Of a stretch of DNA of 28,695 nucleotides, positions 1 through 9,303 are shown one piece after another (within the stretch, counting starts at the first letter, position 1; each line of letters begins with the position of its first letter). Below the pieces are notes generated by a model that saw nothing but the letters and a program-made list of their open reading frames with translations, was not told where the DNA came from and searched no databases. The stretch covers positions 1 through 28,695 of the forward strand of contig CAZBDV010000028.1 in the NCBI GenBank assembly GCA_964490765.1. Reading direction: 5' to 3'. This DNA is from CAZBDV01 sp964490765 (lineage in GTDB: Bacteria > Cloacimonadota > Cloacimonadia > Cloacimonadales > JAJBBL01). The translations under genes were made by a program, and so were the position numbers.

Positions 1-2092
1 CCGGTTCGAGGATGCGGGGTGAAAACTCACCGCTTTCCAGGTCTTTGACCTCGGGGACGCGGATCTTTTCTCCCATTCCCCGCTGCCCTTCACGGTAGAT
101 GGCAAAGCTGATCGCCTCACCCTGATGCGATATATTAGTATATGCCAATATCTCTAAAGGATAATTGCCTGTAAAGACGGAAGCACCAACACATTCGTCT
201 CCCGCATACACTGCTACTTCCATAACATCGTCATCGTTATCGATGTTCTCGATAAAAAAGGACTCATAGTCTGAAGCTTCTTCGAAACTGAAATACTCTG
301 TTTTAGGTACTGATTCGCGAGGATCCGGGATATATTCGTTGGGAATATTCCACCTGAAAGTTACAGGTTCATTGACTCTTGTAATGACAGAATACATCTT
401 GCCATAAGATACCATACCCGGCGTATAGCATGGTTCATTGGGCATTATTACCCACTCATCCAATCCATCCAGATAGTGCATGCTCCACTCATCTGTCTTA
501 ATAGTCCTTAACTGGTCCATAACTGATTCACCAAAGGCATCAAATACCGATTGAGTAAAGGGATGAAAATAACCTATCCAGTTTTCGCGGTCGTTATTTC
601 CCGGTGGTTCCAGGGTGATCCAGGTATCATAATCTACACTTTGACCTGTACAGTATAATAGATGTTCGGAAGCATCGGATATAAAGAATAGCTTATATCC
701 TTTAACACTATTGAACGCAATAGGAAATCCAACCCACTCTATTCCATTCCATCTCATGGAAATGGTTATCCCCAGACTATCCTGTGCTTCAACTTCAGTA
801 ACAATACCTTCCAGTTGAGAGAGTAATTGTATTGTATATTCATGATCATCTTGCTCTTCGAGTCTCGGGAAAGACCGCCAATGCCAATTTCGTTCCTTGA
901 ACACATGGGCATGAGCATTTGAGATTCGATTATGTTTATGACTTTCCTGCCACTGGAGAGAGGGGTAGTGCTTACGGATATAAGGATTCAAATCAACCAA
1001 CTTCCAGGTCTCAATAAAATCCCAGGTAGTATAGGTATCATATTGCATCATTTCGAATGTAGTTTTACCTATTCCAATACCGTTATCGTAAGCAAATATA
1101 TCGATATCCCAGTAGCTGTTTATCGTTACTCCTCCATAAGATTCCAAACCGACAAGACCACCAACATTCTGGCTACCTGTTACAGAAGCGCTGGAATAGG
1201 AGTTAATGATTTCACTATTGAGATTGTTTAGACCGACTAACCCCCCTGCTTTCGCATAATAGCTTTCTACCGTTCCGGTTGCATAACAATTATTGATTAT
1301 ACCTTGATCATGATTACTTCCCACAAGACCGCCAACATTATTATTGCCTGCAACATTTACAGATGAATAACTACTATTTACATAACTGCAAACAGATCCG
1401 GAGACTAGAGGACCCTGATTTTTGCCAATTAACCCTCCCACACTTGATCCACCAATGACATTTCCTTTAGATGAACTATTATTAACTTCGCCATATTCTA
1501 CATTTATACCCACAAGACCACCATGAGAATTCGGATAACTTCCTGTTCCTAATACTTCGATATTCGAATGGCAATTGAATATTATACTTTTTTCGCTGTT
1601 CATGCCAACAAGACCACCTACAAGAATACCGCCAGCAATGTAGCCTTCGACAGAACAGTTTTCTATGTAACTGTTACAGGTAGTGCCAACAAGTCCACCT
1701 ACATACATTATACCTGTGATATATACATCCTCCAGGGTAATATTCTTTAGTGTAGCTCCCGTTGTATGGGCAAATAATCCACAGTTATAATCTGTATTTA
1801 CGGTAAGATTGTTGATTAAAAAACTATTACCGTCGAATGAACCGGCGAAAGAAGCAAAGGTTCCAATTGACTCCCAATTTCCCCAGTTAAGCAAATCTAT
1901 ATCAGCTATCTGTATAAAATGATCCTCCGGGTAAAACCTTACATTATCTAGATGCTCTGGTGTTGCTATCTGCCAGGGCTCTTGCGCTGTCCCGTCTCCG
2001 CCGGCGAACTGGGCAGAAAGGGGACTGATAACAGCAACCATTGCTGATAAAAAGATTATCAGCATGATAAAATATCTATGCATAGAGTTCAT
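1..2092 (-). CDS. Secreted GLUG-repeat surface protein (3' end outside window)
   Basis: Open without a stop from an ATG at 2092 to the window edge, about 697 codons; the C-terminus is missing. The start has a strong GGAGG five bases upstream; a second in-frame ATG at 2083 is less well placed. The N-terminus (MNSMHRYFIMLIIFLSAMVA) is a signal peptide ending near PLSAQ, so the protein is exported. Residues about 130-315 hold seven copies of a glycine motif of the form GGLVG/GGLIG, followed by T, M, I, K, S or L, spaced 25-35 residues apart, with Asn/Ser-rich text between them. This is the GLUG motif, typical of beta-solenoid-like adhesins and other surface proteins. The part after residue about 340 is rich in Trp, Tyr and acidic residues and I do not recognise it. 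No catalytic motif is seen. A surface or adhesive role is inference. It is divergent from the addBA operon. Confidence 0.85.
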   Translation of the reverse strand, partial: MNSMHRYFIMLIIFLSAMVAVISPLSAQFAGGDGTAQEPWQIATPEHLDNVRFYPEDHFIQIADIDLLNWGNWESIGTFASFAGSFDGNSFLINNLTVNTDYNCGLFAHTTGATLKNITLEDVYITGIMYVGGLVGTTCNSYIENCSVEGYIAGGILVGGLVGMNSEKSIIFNCHSNIEVLGTGSYPNSHGGLVGINVEYGEVNNSSSKGNVIGGSSVGGLIGKNQGPLVSGSVCSYVNSSYSSVNVAGNNNVGGLVGSNHDQGIINNCYATGTVESYYAKAGGLVGLNNLNSEIINSYSSASVTGSQNVGGLVGLESYGGVTINSYWDIDIFAYDNGIGIGKTTFEMMQYDTYTTWDFIETWKLVDLNPYIRKHYPSLQWQESHKHNRISNAHAHVFKERNWHWRSFPRLEEQDDHEYTIQLLSQLEGIVTEVEAQDSLGITISMRWNGIEWVGFPIAFNSVKGYKLFFISDASEHLLYCTGQSVDYDTWITLEPPGNNDRENWIGYFHPFTQSVFDAFGESVMDQLRTIKTDEWSMHYLDGLDEWVIMPNEPCYTPGMVSYGKMYSVITRVNEPVTFRWNIPNEYIPDPRESVPKTEYFSFEEASDYESFFIENIDNDDDVMEVAVYAGDECVGASVFTGNYPLEILAYTNISHQGEAISFAIYREGQRGMGEKIRVPEVKDLESGEFSPRILEP

Positions 2093-2148
2093 AAATTCCT
2101 CCATATTACTTTGATTGGTTATTTCATCAATTCACACGCCTTTACTTT

Positions 2149-2174
2149 GGTATTCATAGAAATACATTTACCCG
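2149..2174 (-). promoter_or_regulatory. Candidate promoter/upstream motif of the GLUG gene
   Basis: Read on the minus strand, CGGG (2174-2171) is followed after 12 bases by TATGAATACC (2158-2149), whose near end lies 57 bases before the GLUG-gene ATG. The same arrangement occurs before the lipoprotein gene that starts at 17996. TATGAAT could act as a -10 element. This is inferred only from the shared sequence and position. Confidence 0.3.
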
Positions 2175-2524
2175 TTTATTGTCCCTCTGTCTAACAATGC
2201 AGAGAGACAGAGAGGGAATGAATTTGTTGTGACTCGACAGGCTAGTGGGAGAATAGATAAAAAGTTTATCAGAGGATTGGGCATAGGCTAACTCCTTGCA
2301 TATAAATAAGTTACATGTGGGGGGGGGTATTCCGGCCCTTCTGTTATTGTTAATCATATAACACTTCCTCTTCTTCAACATCCTGAGCAGAATTCTGTTT
2401 TAGCGAGAGTCACGTTCGTTATCATAACATAGATGCTTCTTAATATAAAACTAGTTTATCCGTTAAACTATTGCTGTCAAGTAAACAATTATTACCCTCG
2501 CTATTTATAGTGAGATGTTTAGTG

Positions 2525-2530
2525 TATAAT
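2525..2530 (+). promoter_or_regulatory. Candidate -10 box for the addBA leader
   Basis: A perfect TATAAT, directly preceded by TG, lies about 54 bases before the hairpin block and 233 bases before the addB start. No good -35 box is found 16-18 bases upstream (TATTTA is closest). If it is used, the transcript would begin near 2537 and carry all three hairpins. Confidence 0.35.
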
Positions 2531-2583
2531 GATTATAAATAACATATAAACGATTGATTAGTAAAATAAATCATTGAGAAGTA

Positions 2584-2696
2584 CAGGAGTCGGATACATC
2601 AGACTCCTGGGCTACCTAAAGGTTAGAGAGTAAACCTTCGGGGTATTCAGTCAGCAACGTGAGGAATATAGATCGAGACTACTCACTCCACTTTTT
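2584..2696 (+). ncRNA. Candidate structured leader RNA or small RNA before addB
   Basis: Three consecutive stems are visible. Stem 1: CAGGAGTC (2584-2591) with GACTCCTG (2602-2609), loop of 10. Stem 2: TACC plus AAGGTT (2613-2624) with AACCTT plus GGTA (2633-2645), separated by a small internal loop. Stem 3: GTGAG (2659-2663) with CTCAC (2682-2686), followed shortly by five T at 2692-2696. A TATAAT lies upstream at 2525-2530. I do not recognise a known riboswitch, 6S, SRP or RNase P signature. It could be the addB 5' leader, an attenuator or an independent small RNA; the last stem is too weak to be a confident terminator. Confidence 0.35.
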
Positions 2697-2762
2697 CCTT
2701 GTCTCTTTGTTCTTTCTAATAATATTAGTAACACAAATGGAATAGAGAACGTGGAGTATTCA

Positions 2763-5741
2763 ATGATCGATTATCGATTCTATGGTTTTGCTGATAATCT
2801 TATAATGAAGGTCCTGGAAGATTTTCCTTCCGACGGGACCGTATATATCTTTCCCACCGAGAACTCGAAGAAAAGTGGTATGTTTCTGTTTCAGAAGGGC
2901 TGGCAGTTTTCTACCACCGAGTTTCAAACCCTGGAAGAGTTGAAGGAAAATCTTTTTGTAAGGCCCTCTCTTCTTCTGCGGGAGGAACGTAGAAATCTTG
3001 CATTATACCACTCTCTGACCGAAGAGCAGAAAAAGAGGCTGAAGATCAGCAACTATTTTCAATTTATAAGTTTTGCCAGCGACTTTTTTACCTTCTGGGA
3101 GGAGTTAACTGAAGAGGAGATTAATCCTGCGCTTTGTCTTGGCACTCTGCTGAAGTCAGGTGACGAGATTCTTGACTGGCAGGCAGATCTTTATAATTTA
3201 ATGTTAGATATAAGATCAAATTATGAAAAGCTGCTCCAGGAAAGAGATTGGACAGATAAGATTTTTCTATTTACTATTTCTAATTTGACATTCGAGTATT
3301 ACAAGAGCTACAATAAATTCGTTTTTGTCAATCAGCATTATTATACTCAATTAGAGAACCGGTTATTGAATTCTATGTCCAGAGCAGGGTTTGAAGTTAC
3401 GGTCTGTTATCAACTGAACGATAGCTTTATCGACACAAAGAAGAACAGGTTATTAGAGTGTCCATCTTTCCCCATAGCGGATCTACAAGATCGTCTTACT
3501 GAGAGCATAGAGATTTACAGAGCACCGAATGATTTCACCATGTATGGAAAGTATATGGAAACTATGTTAGAGAGAGGAAATTTGGACAAAGCATTCGACA
3601 ATCGGCTTTATCAGTGCTCGTATTCTCGTTTTTTTTCTCCAGCCCAATTTGGTGGAATTTCCACTACACCACTGCTCAACAGTCAGCCGGCAATATTCAT
3701 AGTCTGCCTGACAGAACTGCTGGAGAATATTCTCTATGAGCCGAACAGGAAAAGGGAACTAATTCCACTCGATGTTTTATTAAAAGAGCTCTCGGAACAG
3801 GCATTCATCTCCTATATTTTACCTGAGAAGAATCGGCAGGAGTTATTGATACAGGTTATCGAGAAGCTGATCCGCCAGAATCTCAGTTATATTGACCTGC
3901 AGCAAGATATGGATCAGTATTACCGACAGGAGAGATTTCTTAAGCAAGCAGAGTGGGATCTCCTTACTGGTGCTCTTAGCTTGATTAGAACTCTACTTGA
4001 AAGGCTGGCCGGAGTAGATTCAATCATGGCTCTCATTCATCTGATCGATAGTGAGGACGGATGGAATCTGCAGAAAACAATATCATCAGATGAACTCGAA
4101 TACAGTAATACTGCCGAGATTCTATATACTACTCTTTCAGATTTCAACAGGCTGGACAATCTTGAATTGATAGACAACAGTACATTCTGGAGTGAAGAGA
4201 GAGATCAGAACAGGTTCACACTCTGCAGCAGTATTCTGAAACTGCTGATTCTATATCTCCGACCTCGTAGAGTCACCTGGTATTACCGCGAAGAGGATCA
4301 GAAGGGATCATTACATAACCGTAAAGAGATCAGCTCTTTGCTCGACAGCAGAAATCTCTGTTTCGAACAAGTAGCAATCCTCAACGCATCGGAAGGGGTT
4401 TTACCTGCAGCACAATCGACACCTTTTCTCTTTACAGAATCTCAACGAAGAAAACTCGGTTTGAAAACCTACGAAGATATCAGATATTGGGAAAAATATT
4501 ACTTTTTCCGCTTGATTCTGAATTCTCGTAATGTTTATATCTTCGCCCAGCAAAACAGGAATCAGAATATAGAGGTCAGTTCTTTTATCGAGGAGTTGAA
4601 ACTAATCTTTCAGAATGAGAAAACTATCCGTATCGCAGAAGAGGCGAAACCTCTGCCCGATCAGGGTTACAATGCCTACTATACAACAGTGAGTGATCCT
4701 GATAAAGGATACAGAATCAACCGTGATATCTTGAGTAATCCGGAGTTCTACACAATCCCATTCGACAAAGAACAGGATCTGAAAGACAATAACTTGATTC
4801 TCAGTCATTCCTCGTTCTCAAAATTGAACGATTCACCTTTCACCTATTATCTAAAGTATATAGCCGGAGTAGAAGAAGAGTACCAGTTAGCCCCCTTCTC
4901 CCCGATTCTCGTAGGTTCTATTGCCCATCATATAGTCGAGAGGATCTGGCAGATATTGCCGTTACCGGAAGGGGATGACCTCTCCGAATACTTCGATAAC
5001 CTTCCTGCAGCAGCGGGAGGTATAATGGAAAAGAACAGAGATAATTTCCTGAATACTGACTACTTCTATTACAGAATTCCGCATACATATAACTACCGAT
5101 ACTTCAAAGAAATCTTTCTACCTGTAGTCGAGGAGGGTGTTGTGGCTTTTTTCGCAATGCTCGGCAGGATAATAGAGGGACGTCAGGGAAGACTGGAGAT
5201 AGAACATGAAGTGAGAACCACGGACAAGATCCTACCCCTTTACAGTAACAGCGAATGGGAAGTTTATCTGCACGGCCGGGCCGATTTAATTATAAGGTAC
5301 ACCGATGATTTCCAGAGAAAACCTTACATCCATATATTTGATTATAAGACCGGGTCTTTGAACAATAAAAGGTCACTACTCCGGCAGCTGGTTATCTATG
5401 AACTGGTCTTTTGTTATCTGACAACACCGGGCAGTATATATAAGAGAGAGAGAGGATGGAGCATTATTCAGGATAAACAGACCAGATCTTACATATATTC
5501 ATTAAAAAAGCGTGAATTGATCGAGATGTCGAAACTTTTCCAGAAAAAAAGCAAAGAGAAGTTGATTGAAGAATTCATCAATGACACCGAAATTCTTCTT
5601 GATAAAATCAGATTACAGGGATGGTTCGGCTTAACAGCCAGGCCTGAATACATCTTGTATCCCGAAATTATCAGAACAGACCTGCTGAGAAAACATATTG
5701 ATACGAAAGGAATCTGGAACCATAAAGAGGAGACAAAATGA
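2763..5741 (+). CDS. addB: AddB-like helicase-nuclease subunit with inactive helicase part
   Basis: Partner subunit of an AddAB-type helicase-nuclease that processes DNA double-strand breaks for recombination. I choose the ATG at 2763, which has GGAG six bases upstream; an in-frame GTG at 2751 would add four residues but has no usable ribosome binding site. About 992 residues. The C-terminal third is a PD-(D/E)XK nuclease: the SPFTYYLKYIAG segment (about residue 690), a GSIAHH helix (about 720), HGRAD (about 837), the DYKTG active-site core (about 861) and QLVIYE (about 876). The N-terminal part resembles the AddB helicase fold but has no Walker A P-loop, so it should not hydrolyse ATP. The four cysteines that bind an iron-sulphur cluster in typical AddB are absent; Ser takes the place of the first. 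It overlaps addA by 4 bases (ATGA), implying translational coupling. Confidence 0.85.
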   Translation: MIDYRFYGFADNLIMKVLEDFPSDGTVYIFPTENSKKSGMFLFQKGWQFSTTEFQTLEELKENLFVRPSLLLREERRNLALYHSLTEEQKKRLKISNYFQFISFASDFFTFWEELTEEEINPALCLGTLLKSGDEILDWQADLYNLMLDIRSNYEKLLQERDWTDKIFLFTISNLTFEYYKSYNKFVFVNQHYYTQLENRLLNSMSRAGFEVTVCYQLNDSFIDTKKNRLLECPSFPIADLQDRLTESIEIYRAPNDFTMYGKYMETMLERGNLDKAFDNRLYQCSYSRFFSPAQFGGISTTPLLNSQPAIFIVCLTELLENILYEPNRKRELIPLDVLLKELSEQAFISYILPEKNRQELLIQVIEKLIRQNLSYIDLQQDMDQYYRQERFLKQAEWDLLTGALSLIRTLLERLAGVDSIMALIHLIDSEDGWNLQKTISSDELEYSNTAEILYTTLSDFNRLDNLELIDNSTFWSEERDQNRFTLCSSILKLLILYLRPRRVTWYYREEDQKGSLHNRKEISSLLDSRNLCFEQVAILNASEGVLPAAQSTPFLFTESQRRKLGLKTYEDIRYWEKYYFFRLILNSRNVYIFAQQNRNQNIEVSSFIEELKLIFQNEKTIRIAEEAKPLPDQGYNAYYTTVSDPDKGYRINRDILSNPEFYTIPFDKEQDLKDNNLILSHSSFSKLNDSPFTYYLKYIAGVEEEYQLAPFSPILVGSIAHHIVERIWQILPLPEGDDLSEYFDNLPAAAGGIMEKNRDNFLNTDYFYYRIPHTYNYRYFKEIFLPVVEEGVVAFFAMLGRIIEGRQGRLEIEHEVRTTDKILPLYSNSEWEVYLHGRADLIIRYTDDFQRKPYIHIFDYKTGSLNNKRSLLRQLVIYELVFCYLTTPGSIYKRERGWSIIQDKQTRSYIYSLKKRELIEMSKLFQKKSKEKLIEEFINDTEILLDKIRLQGWFGLTARPEYILYPEIIRTDLLRKHIDTKGIWNHKEETK

Positions 5742-8700
5742 GAGCTCCAGTCAAAAAAATCATTACGGCAAGTGCAGGAACGGGGAAGACATATAGATTA
5801 TCACTGGAATACATCAATCTATTGTTACAGTACCGTGATTACGAAATCGGATTCGATGAGATACTCGTCATCACCTTTACCCGAAAAGCAACATACGAAA
5901 TCAGGACCGCAATTATTGAACATCTTGAGAATCTGCTCAGCGACAATGATAAAGGGAGAGTACTGGAGGATAACCTGGAGAAACTGTTCGGATTGAAGTT
6001 AGGCGAAACCGAGCTGGTATATCTTCGTAAGGTATATGAGCAGATGCTGGTTAATAAACACAAACTCCAGATCAGTACGATAGATTCTTTTATCAACTCA
6101 ATCTTCAAAACCGTCATCGCACCATACATCGGAATAACATCATTCAGCATTGATAATGAAGTGAATAGCAGATATCTCCCTCTACTCTATAATCACATTT
6201 TTAGTGACAGTAAAGATTCCGAGTCTTTCATTAGGATCTTTCGAACTGCAAAAAATAATTCGCTGGAGCATTTCGATAAACTTATCCTTTCCATAATTGA
6301 AAATCGCTGGCTTTTACAACTAATACGTGAGCTAAAAGTGACAGACGATGAGGCTGAAAGGGAGCAATTGGCAGCTAAAAATCTCACTGCTTTTCGGGAG
6401 AGATTTGAAATGTTAGCCGAAGAAATCAAGAATTACCTCGTTGCTGGATATAATGAGAGTTCAGAAGATCCTACTTTGATAAAAAGTTTATTCCGCGAGC
6501 CCTACAAGAGACTAGTAAACGCTGACAGTATAGTCGATTTTATCAGTGAATTGATCGAATTACTGAAAGATGAAAGAGTCTTGTTCGAAAAGTGGAAAAC
6601 TCTTTGTAAAGACCTCCGTTTCTGGAATAATCAAAAGATCAGGAAAAGTGATAGCGAATTCAAGGAGCGGATCAACAGCGAAATTGAAATTATCAGGCAG
6701 TTCTTCTGCCTTTACATTTTTCAGAAATATCTGCTGCCTGAGGAGAAAGAGATCCTGAAACTGGCTGAGCATATACTAACCGAATATGACAGGCTGAAGA
6801 TGCGTGATAAGATCTTTACCCACGCCGATATTGCCTATTATACTTTCAAGTATATGTACGAACCCGAACTCTCTTTGATCGACCCTCTCGATGGATCAGT
6901 ATCCAATCGTTTTTACGAGTATCTTTCAACGAGAACAAGATTCATTCTAATTGACGAGTTTCAGGACACCGGTATCATTCAGCATAAACTGCTCTACCCT
7001 ATCATCAGTGAGATCATAAGCGGTTCCGGTAGCAGAGAGTATGGTGGGGTTATAATAGTTGGTGACGAAAAACAGTCGATATACGGCTGGCGTAGTGGAG
7101 AGAGAGAATTGCTTCTGAATATGCCTGCTATTATTCAGAGTAAAGATTCTACATCACTCGATATGACTTACCGAAGTACAAGATTTATGACCGGATTCAT
7201 CAACCTGATATTCAGGAACCTGGCAACCAGGCTGAAAGAATATGGACAGCACTGGAATTATGACAAAGATATATCATCTCATTCAAAAGAAGATGATGGT
7301 TATCTCAGTATCTCTTTTATGAATAAAAGCAAAAGTCAGACGGATAGTGATAATATTGATACCTCTAACCCCTGCCGGGCTTTCGTGGAAACAGACGTTT
7401 TACCTCTTTATGAGAAGAGAAATATAAATCCGGCCAGAAGTGTCATACTCGCACGTAACAATAATCATCTGCAAGACATTGCCTCTGCTCTGGAAGAATA
7501 CGGGATTGACTACTATCTTGAATCCTCCTTTTCTTTTCTACAGCATCAGGTAATAAAACCGATGATTCATATTCTCCGTTTTATTGCGGAGCAGAATATA
7601 CTTCACCTTCTCCGCTTTCTCCGCTCTGATTACTGTCTCCTGCCAGCCAGAGAACTGAAAGAAATAGCCCTGCTCCACAACAGAGCAACGACCGAGGAAA
7701 AGAGCATTATCCAACTACTGCGTGAAGAGTTCAACCATCATACGAGCATAAAAAAAACTCTCCGTGTATTAGATGAGTATTCTCCTGCAGACCTCATCGG
7801 ATTTATTATGTCCCTCATACGAGAATTTAATGTGACCGGTCTCTTCCCGGAGGATCATAATATCAAGAACCTTCATCTCTTCCTCGAAACTGTAGCCAGT
7901 TTTTTCATACAGATCAGCTCTGAATATCCTAAAAATGTCAACGGACTGCTCACTTTTCTGGCAGATAATGAGAAAAATGAACAATTCCGCCAGGCATGCA
8001 TAGAGAATATAGACTCATTGCAACTAATGACGATCCATAAGGCTAAAGGGCTGGAATTCGATCATGTCTTTTTCTATTATGATACCAGCGGGTCAAGGGG
8101 TAATTTCTCCGGAGACCTGGACTATCTTTACCGTTTTAACAACAGTTACACCAATCTGGAAGAGTTCAGAATTTCATACAACTACTCGTCAATTCTTGAA
8201 ATGTTCGATTATTCGCTGAAACAGCAGAAGAATGACAGAGTAGCACTGGAAGAACTCAATAACATATACGTGGCCCTGACTCGCGCGAGGTCATCCCTCT
8301 CGATTTTTTCGGTATATGAGAGAAAGGAGGGTGTTCTGGCAGCTGCCAGCACCACTTCCGATGAAGAGAAAATGAGTGTGCAACTGATCAAAAAACTTTA
8401 TCTCGAAACTCTCCTCCATTACCTCAATATCGATCAACAGACCTTACAGGATAGCGAGGAACTCGATAAAGCCCTCTTAAAAAGTGAGATCGGTTCTCTT
8501 CCCTCGCTTGAAACAACAACGAAATTACCTGAAGTGGATCAGGTTGAATATGATAGACTGGTCTCTCTACAACGTAGCAAACTCCTTGAAAAAGCGAAGT
8601 ACAAAGAGGTTGAAAAACTGAACCACAAGACTGTTTACCTGACCAATCAACAAATTCTATATGGTGACCTGGCCCACTACTACCTTTCTTTCATAAAATA

Positions 8701-9076
8701 CGCTAGTAAAGAAGAACTGGAATATGCCCGAAAAAAAACAGTCTCCCGGTATGGAAATCTCATACCATTGGATAGAATAGCAACTATTATCACAAAAATA
8801 GGAAAGTTTATCGCCTCTGAAGGTCATGTATTCAGCCGAAGATGGGATAAAGTATTCAATGAGTTGACGGTTTTTGATCATAAAAAAAGAGAATACAGAA
8901 TAGATAGAATGCAGATTGATAAAGAGAATAAAGAGATACTCCTTATAGACTATAAAACAGGCTCTATCAAAGACTCTGAACAACTGGAAAGATACAGACA
9001 AATCGTCTCTAACATCCCTGTCGTTAAGCAGAATAACTACAGAATCGATATCAGATATGTAGAAATCGATACCTGA
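5738..9076 (+). CDS. addA: AddA-like UvrD-family helicase with C-terminal nuclease
   Basis: Motor and nuclease subunit of the AddAB complex: an ATP-dependent 3'-5' DNA helicase of superfamily 1A joined to a PD-(D/E)XK nuclease. In order: Walker A ASAGTGKT (residues about 11-18), motif Ia ITFTRKAT (about 47), Walker B/motif II LIDEFQDT (about 403), motif III GDEKQSIYGWRSGE (about 445), motif V TIHKAKGLEFDHVF (about 765) and motif VI YVALTRARSSL (about 846). The nuclease follows with GDLAHYYLSF (about 975), RIDRM (about 1053), LLIDYKTG (about 1070) and QLERYRQ (about 1082). All key residues are present. The length of 1112 is normal to slightly short for AddA. The ATG lies inside the end of addB, and the pair forms a two-gene operon in the same order as addB-addA in Bacillus. 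There is no clear terminator after the stop. Confidence 0.92.
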   Translation: MRAPVKKIITASAGTGKTYRLSLEYINLLLQYRDYEIGFDEILVITFTRKATYEIRTAIIEHLENLLSDNDKGRVLEDNLEKLFGLKLGETELVYLRKVYEQMLVNKHKLQISTIDSFINSIFKTVIAPYIGITSFSIDNEVNSRYLPLLYNHIFSDSKDSESFIRIFRTAKNNSLEHFDKLILSIIENRWLLQLIRELKVTDDEAEREQLAAKNLTAFRERFEMLAEEIKNYLVAGYNESSEDPTLIKSLFREPYKRLVNADSIVDFISELIELLKDERVLFEKWKTLCKDLRFWNNQKIRKSDSEFKERINSEIEIIRQFFCLYIFQKYLLPEEKEILKLAEHILTEYDRLKMRDKIFTHADIAYYTFKYMYEPELSLIDPLDGSVSNRFYEYLSTRTRFILIDEFQDTGIIQHKLLYPIISEIISGSGSREYGGVIIVGDEKQSIYGWRSGERELLLNMPAIIQSKDSTSLDMTYRSTRFMTGFINLIFRNLATRLKEYGQHWNYDKDISSHSKEDDGYLSISFMNKSKSQTDSDNIDTSNPCRAFVETDVLPLYEKRNINPARSVILARNNNHLQDIASALEEYGIDYYLESSFSFLQHQVIKPMIHILRFIAEQNILHLLRFLRSDYCLLPARELKEIALLHNRATTEEKSIIQLLREEFNHHTSIKKTLRVLDEYSPADLIGFIMSLIREFNVTGLFPEDHNIKNLHLFLETVASFFIQISSEYPKNVNGLLTFLADNEKNEQFRQACIENIDSLQLMTIHKAKGLEFDHVFFYYDTSGSRGNFSGDLDYLYRFNNSYTNLEEFRISYNYSSILEMFDYSLKQQKNDRVALEELNNIYVALTRARSSLSIFSVYERKEGVLAAASTTSDEEKMSVQLIKKLYLETLLHYLNIDQQTLQDSEELDKALLKSEIGSLPSLETTTKLPEVDQVEYDRLVSLQRSKLLEKAKYKEVEKLNHKTVYLTNQQILYGDLAHYYLSFIKYASKEELEYARKKTVSRYGNLIPLDRIATIITKIGKFIASEGHVFSRRWDKVFNELTVFDHKKREYRIDRMQIDKENKEILLIDYKTGSIKDSEQLERYRQIVSNIPVVKQNNYRIDIRYVEIDT

Positions 9077-9303
9077 CACTTGACTGATCCTCCCTTCACC
9101 CATTGTTATCCCTCTGTCAGCCATTGACAATTCACCATTATCCGCTCAGGCAGAGACTTTTAAGTCGGGCAAAAACCGTTCAGGATTGAGAGAAGCTACC
9201 TCTTCGGGCAAGACCTATAATTATCATCCTTACAATAACTTATGGAACTGATATTGCTTTATAATCAAGAGTAATATACTAATTCGATTATGAGGAATTT
9301 GAT
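9077..9303. other. Intergenic region between addA and the C25 gene
   Basis: 227 bases without a gene. CGGGCAA occurs twice (from 9166 and from 9205), echoing the CGGG part of the upstream motif at 2149-2174 and 18049-18073. Two AT-rich -10-like boxes, TATAAT (near 9261) and TATACT (near 9278), lie shortly before the C25 gene but neither has a good -35 partner. I see no strong hairpin terminator after addA. Confidence 0.5.

Larger units (their letters stand above)
2093..2762. other. Divergent intergenic region, 670 bases
   Basis: No convincing gene here. It holds the GLUG-gene ribosome binding site and upstream motif, an imperfect hairpin at 2183-2216 (CCCTCT-GTCT paired with AGAC-AG-AGAGGG), a run of nine G at 2319-2327, and a minus-strand TTGACA at 2480-2475 with a weak TAAACT 16 bases downstream. 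It also holds a plus-strand TATAAT at 2525-2530 and three consecutive hairpins at 2584-2686 just before addB. The middle part (about 2220-2470) shows nothing else I can interpret. Confidence 0.7.

Noticed and set aside
1150..1705. The repeated GGLVG coding units as a CRISPR-like or DNA-level repeat array
   Set aside because: The similarity is at the protein level; DNA between copies varies in length and sequence, so these are GLUG protein repeats.
932..1750. Two plus-strand open frames (99 and 60 codons) near the left end
   Set aside because: They lie antisense inside the GLUG-repeat gene, whose own frame is open throughout with a signal peptide and seven repeats; neither frame has a good ribosome binding site.
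2183..2194. CCCTCTGTCTAA repeated at 16827-16838, and partly at 9108
   Set aside because: A 12-base match occurring twice in a window of this size is expected by chance, and the contexts differ.
2154..2381. A 75-codon minus-strand frame in the divergent spacer
   Set aside because: The purine box touches the ATG directly, the frame runs through the G-run, and the product has no recognisable feature; composition looks intergenic.
8657..9130. A 157-codon minus-strand frame over the end of addA
   Set aside because: Entirely antisense to the conserved AddA nuclease domain, with no ribosome binding site and no protein-like features.
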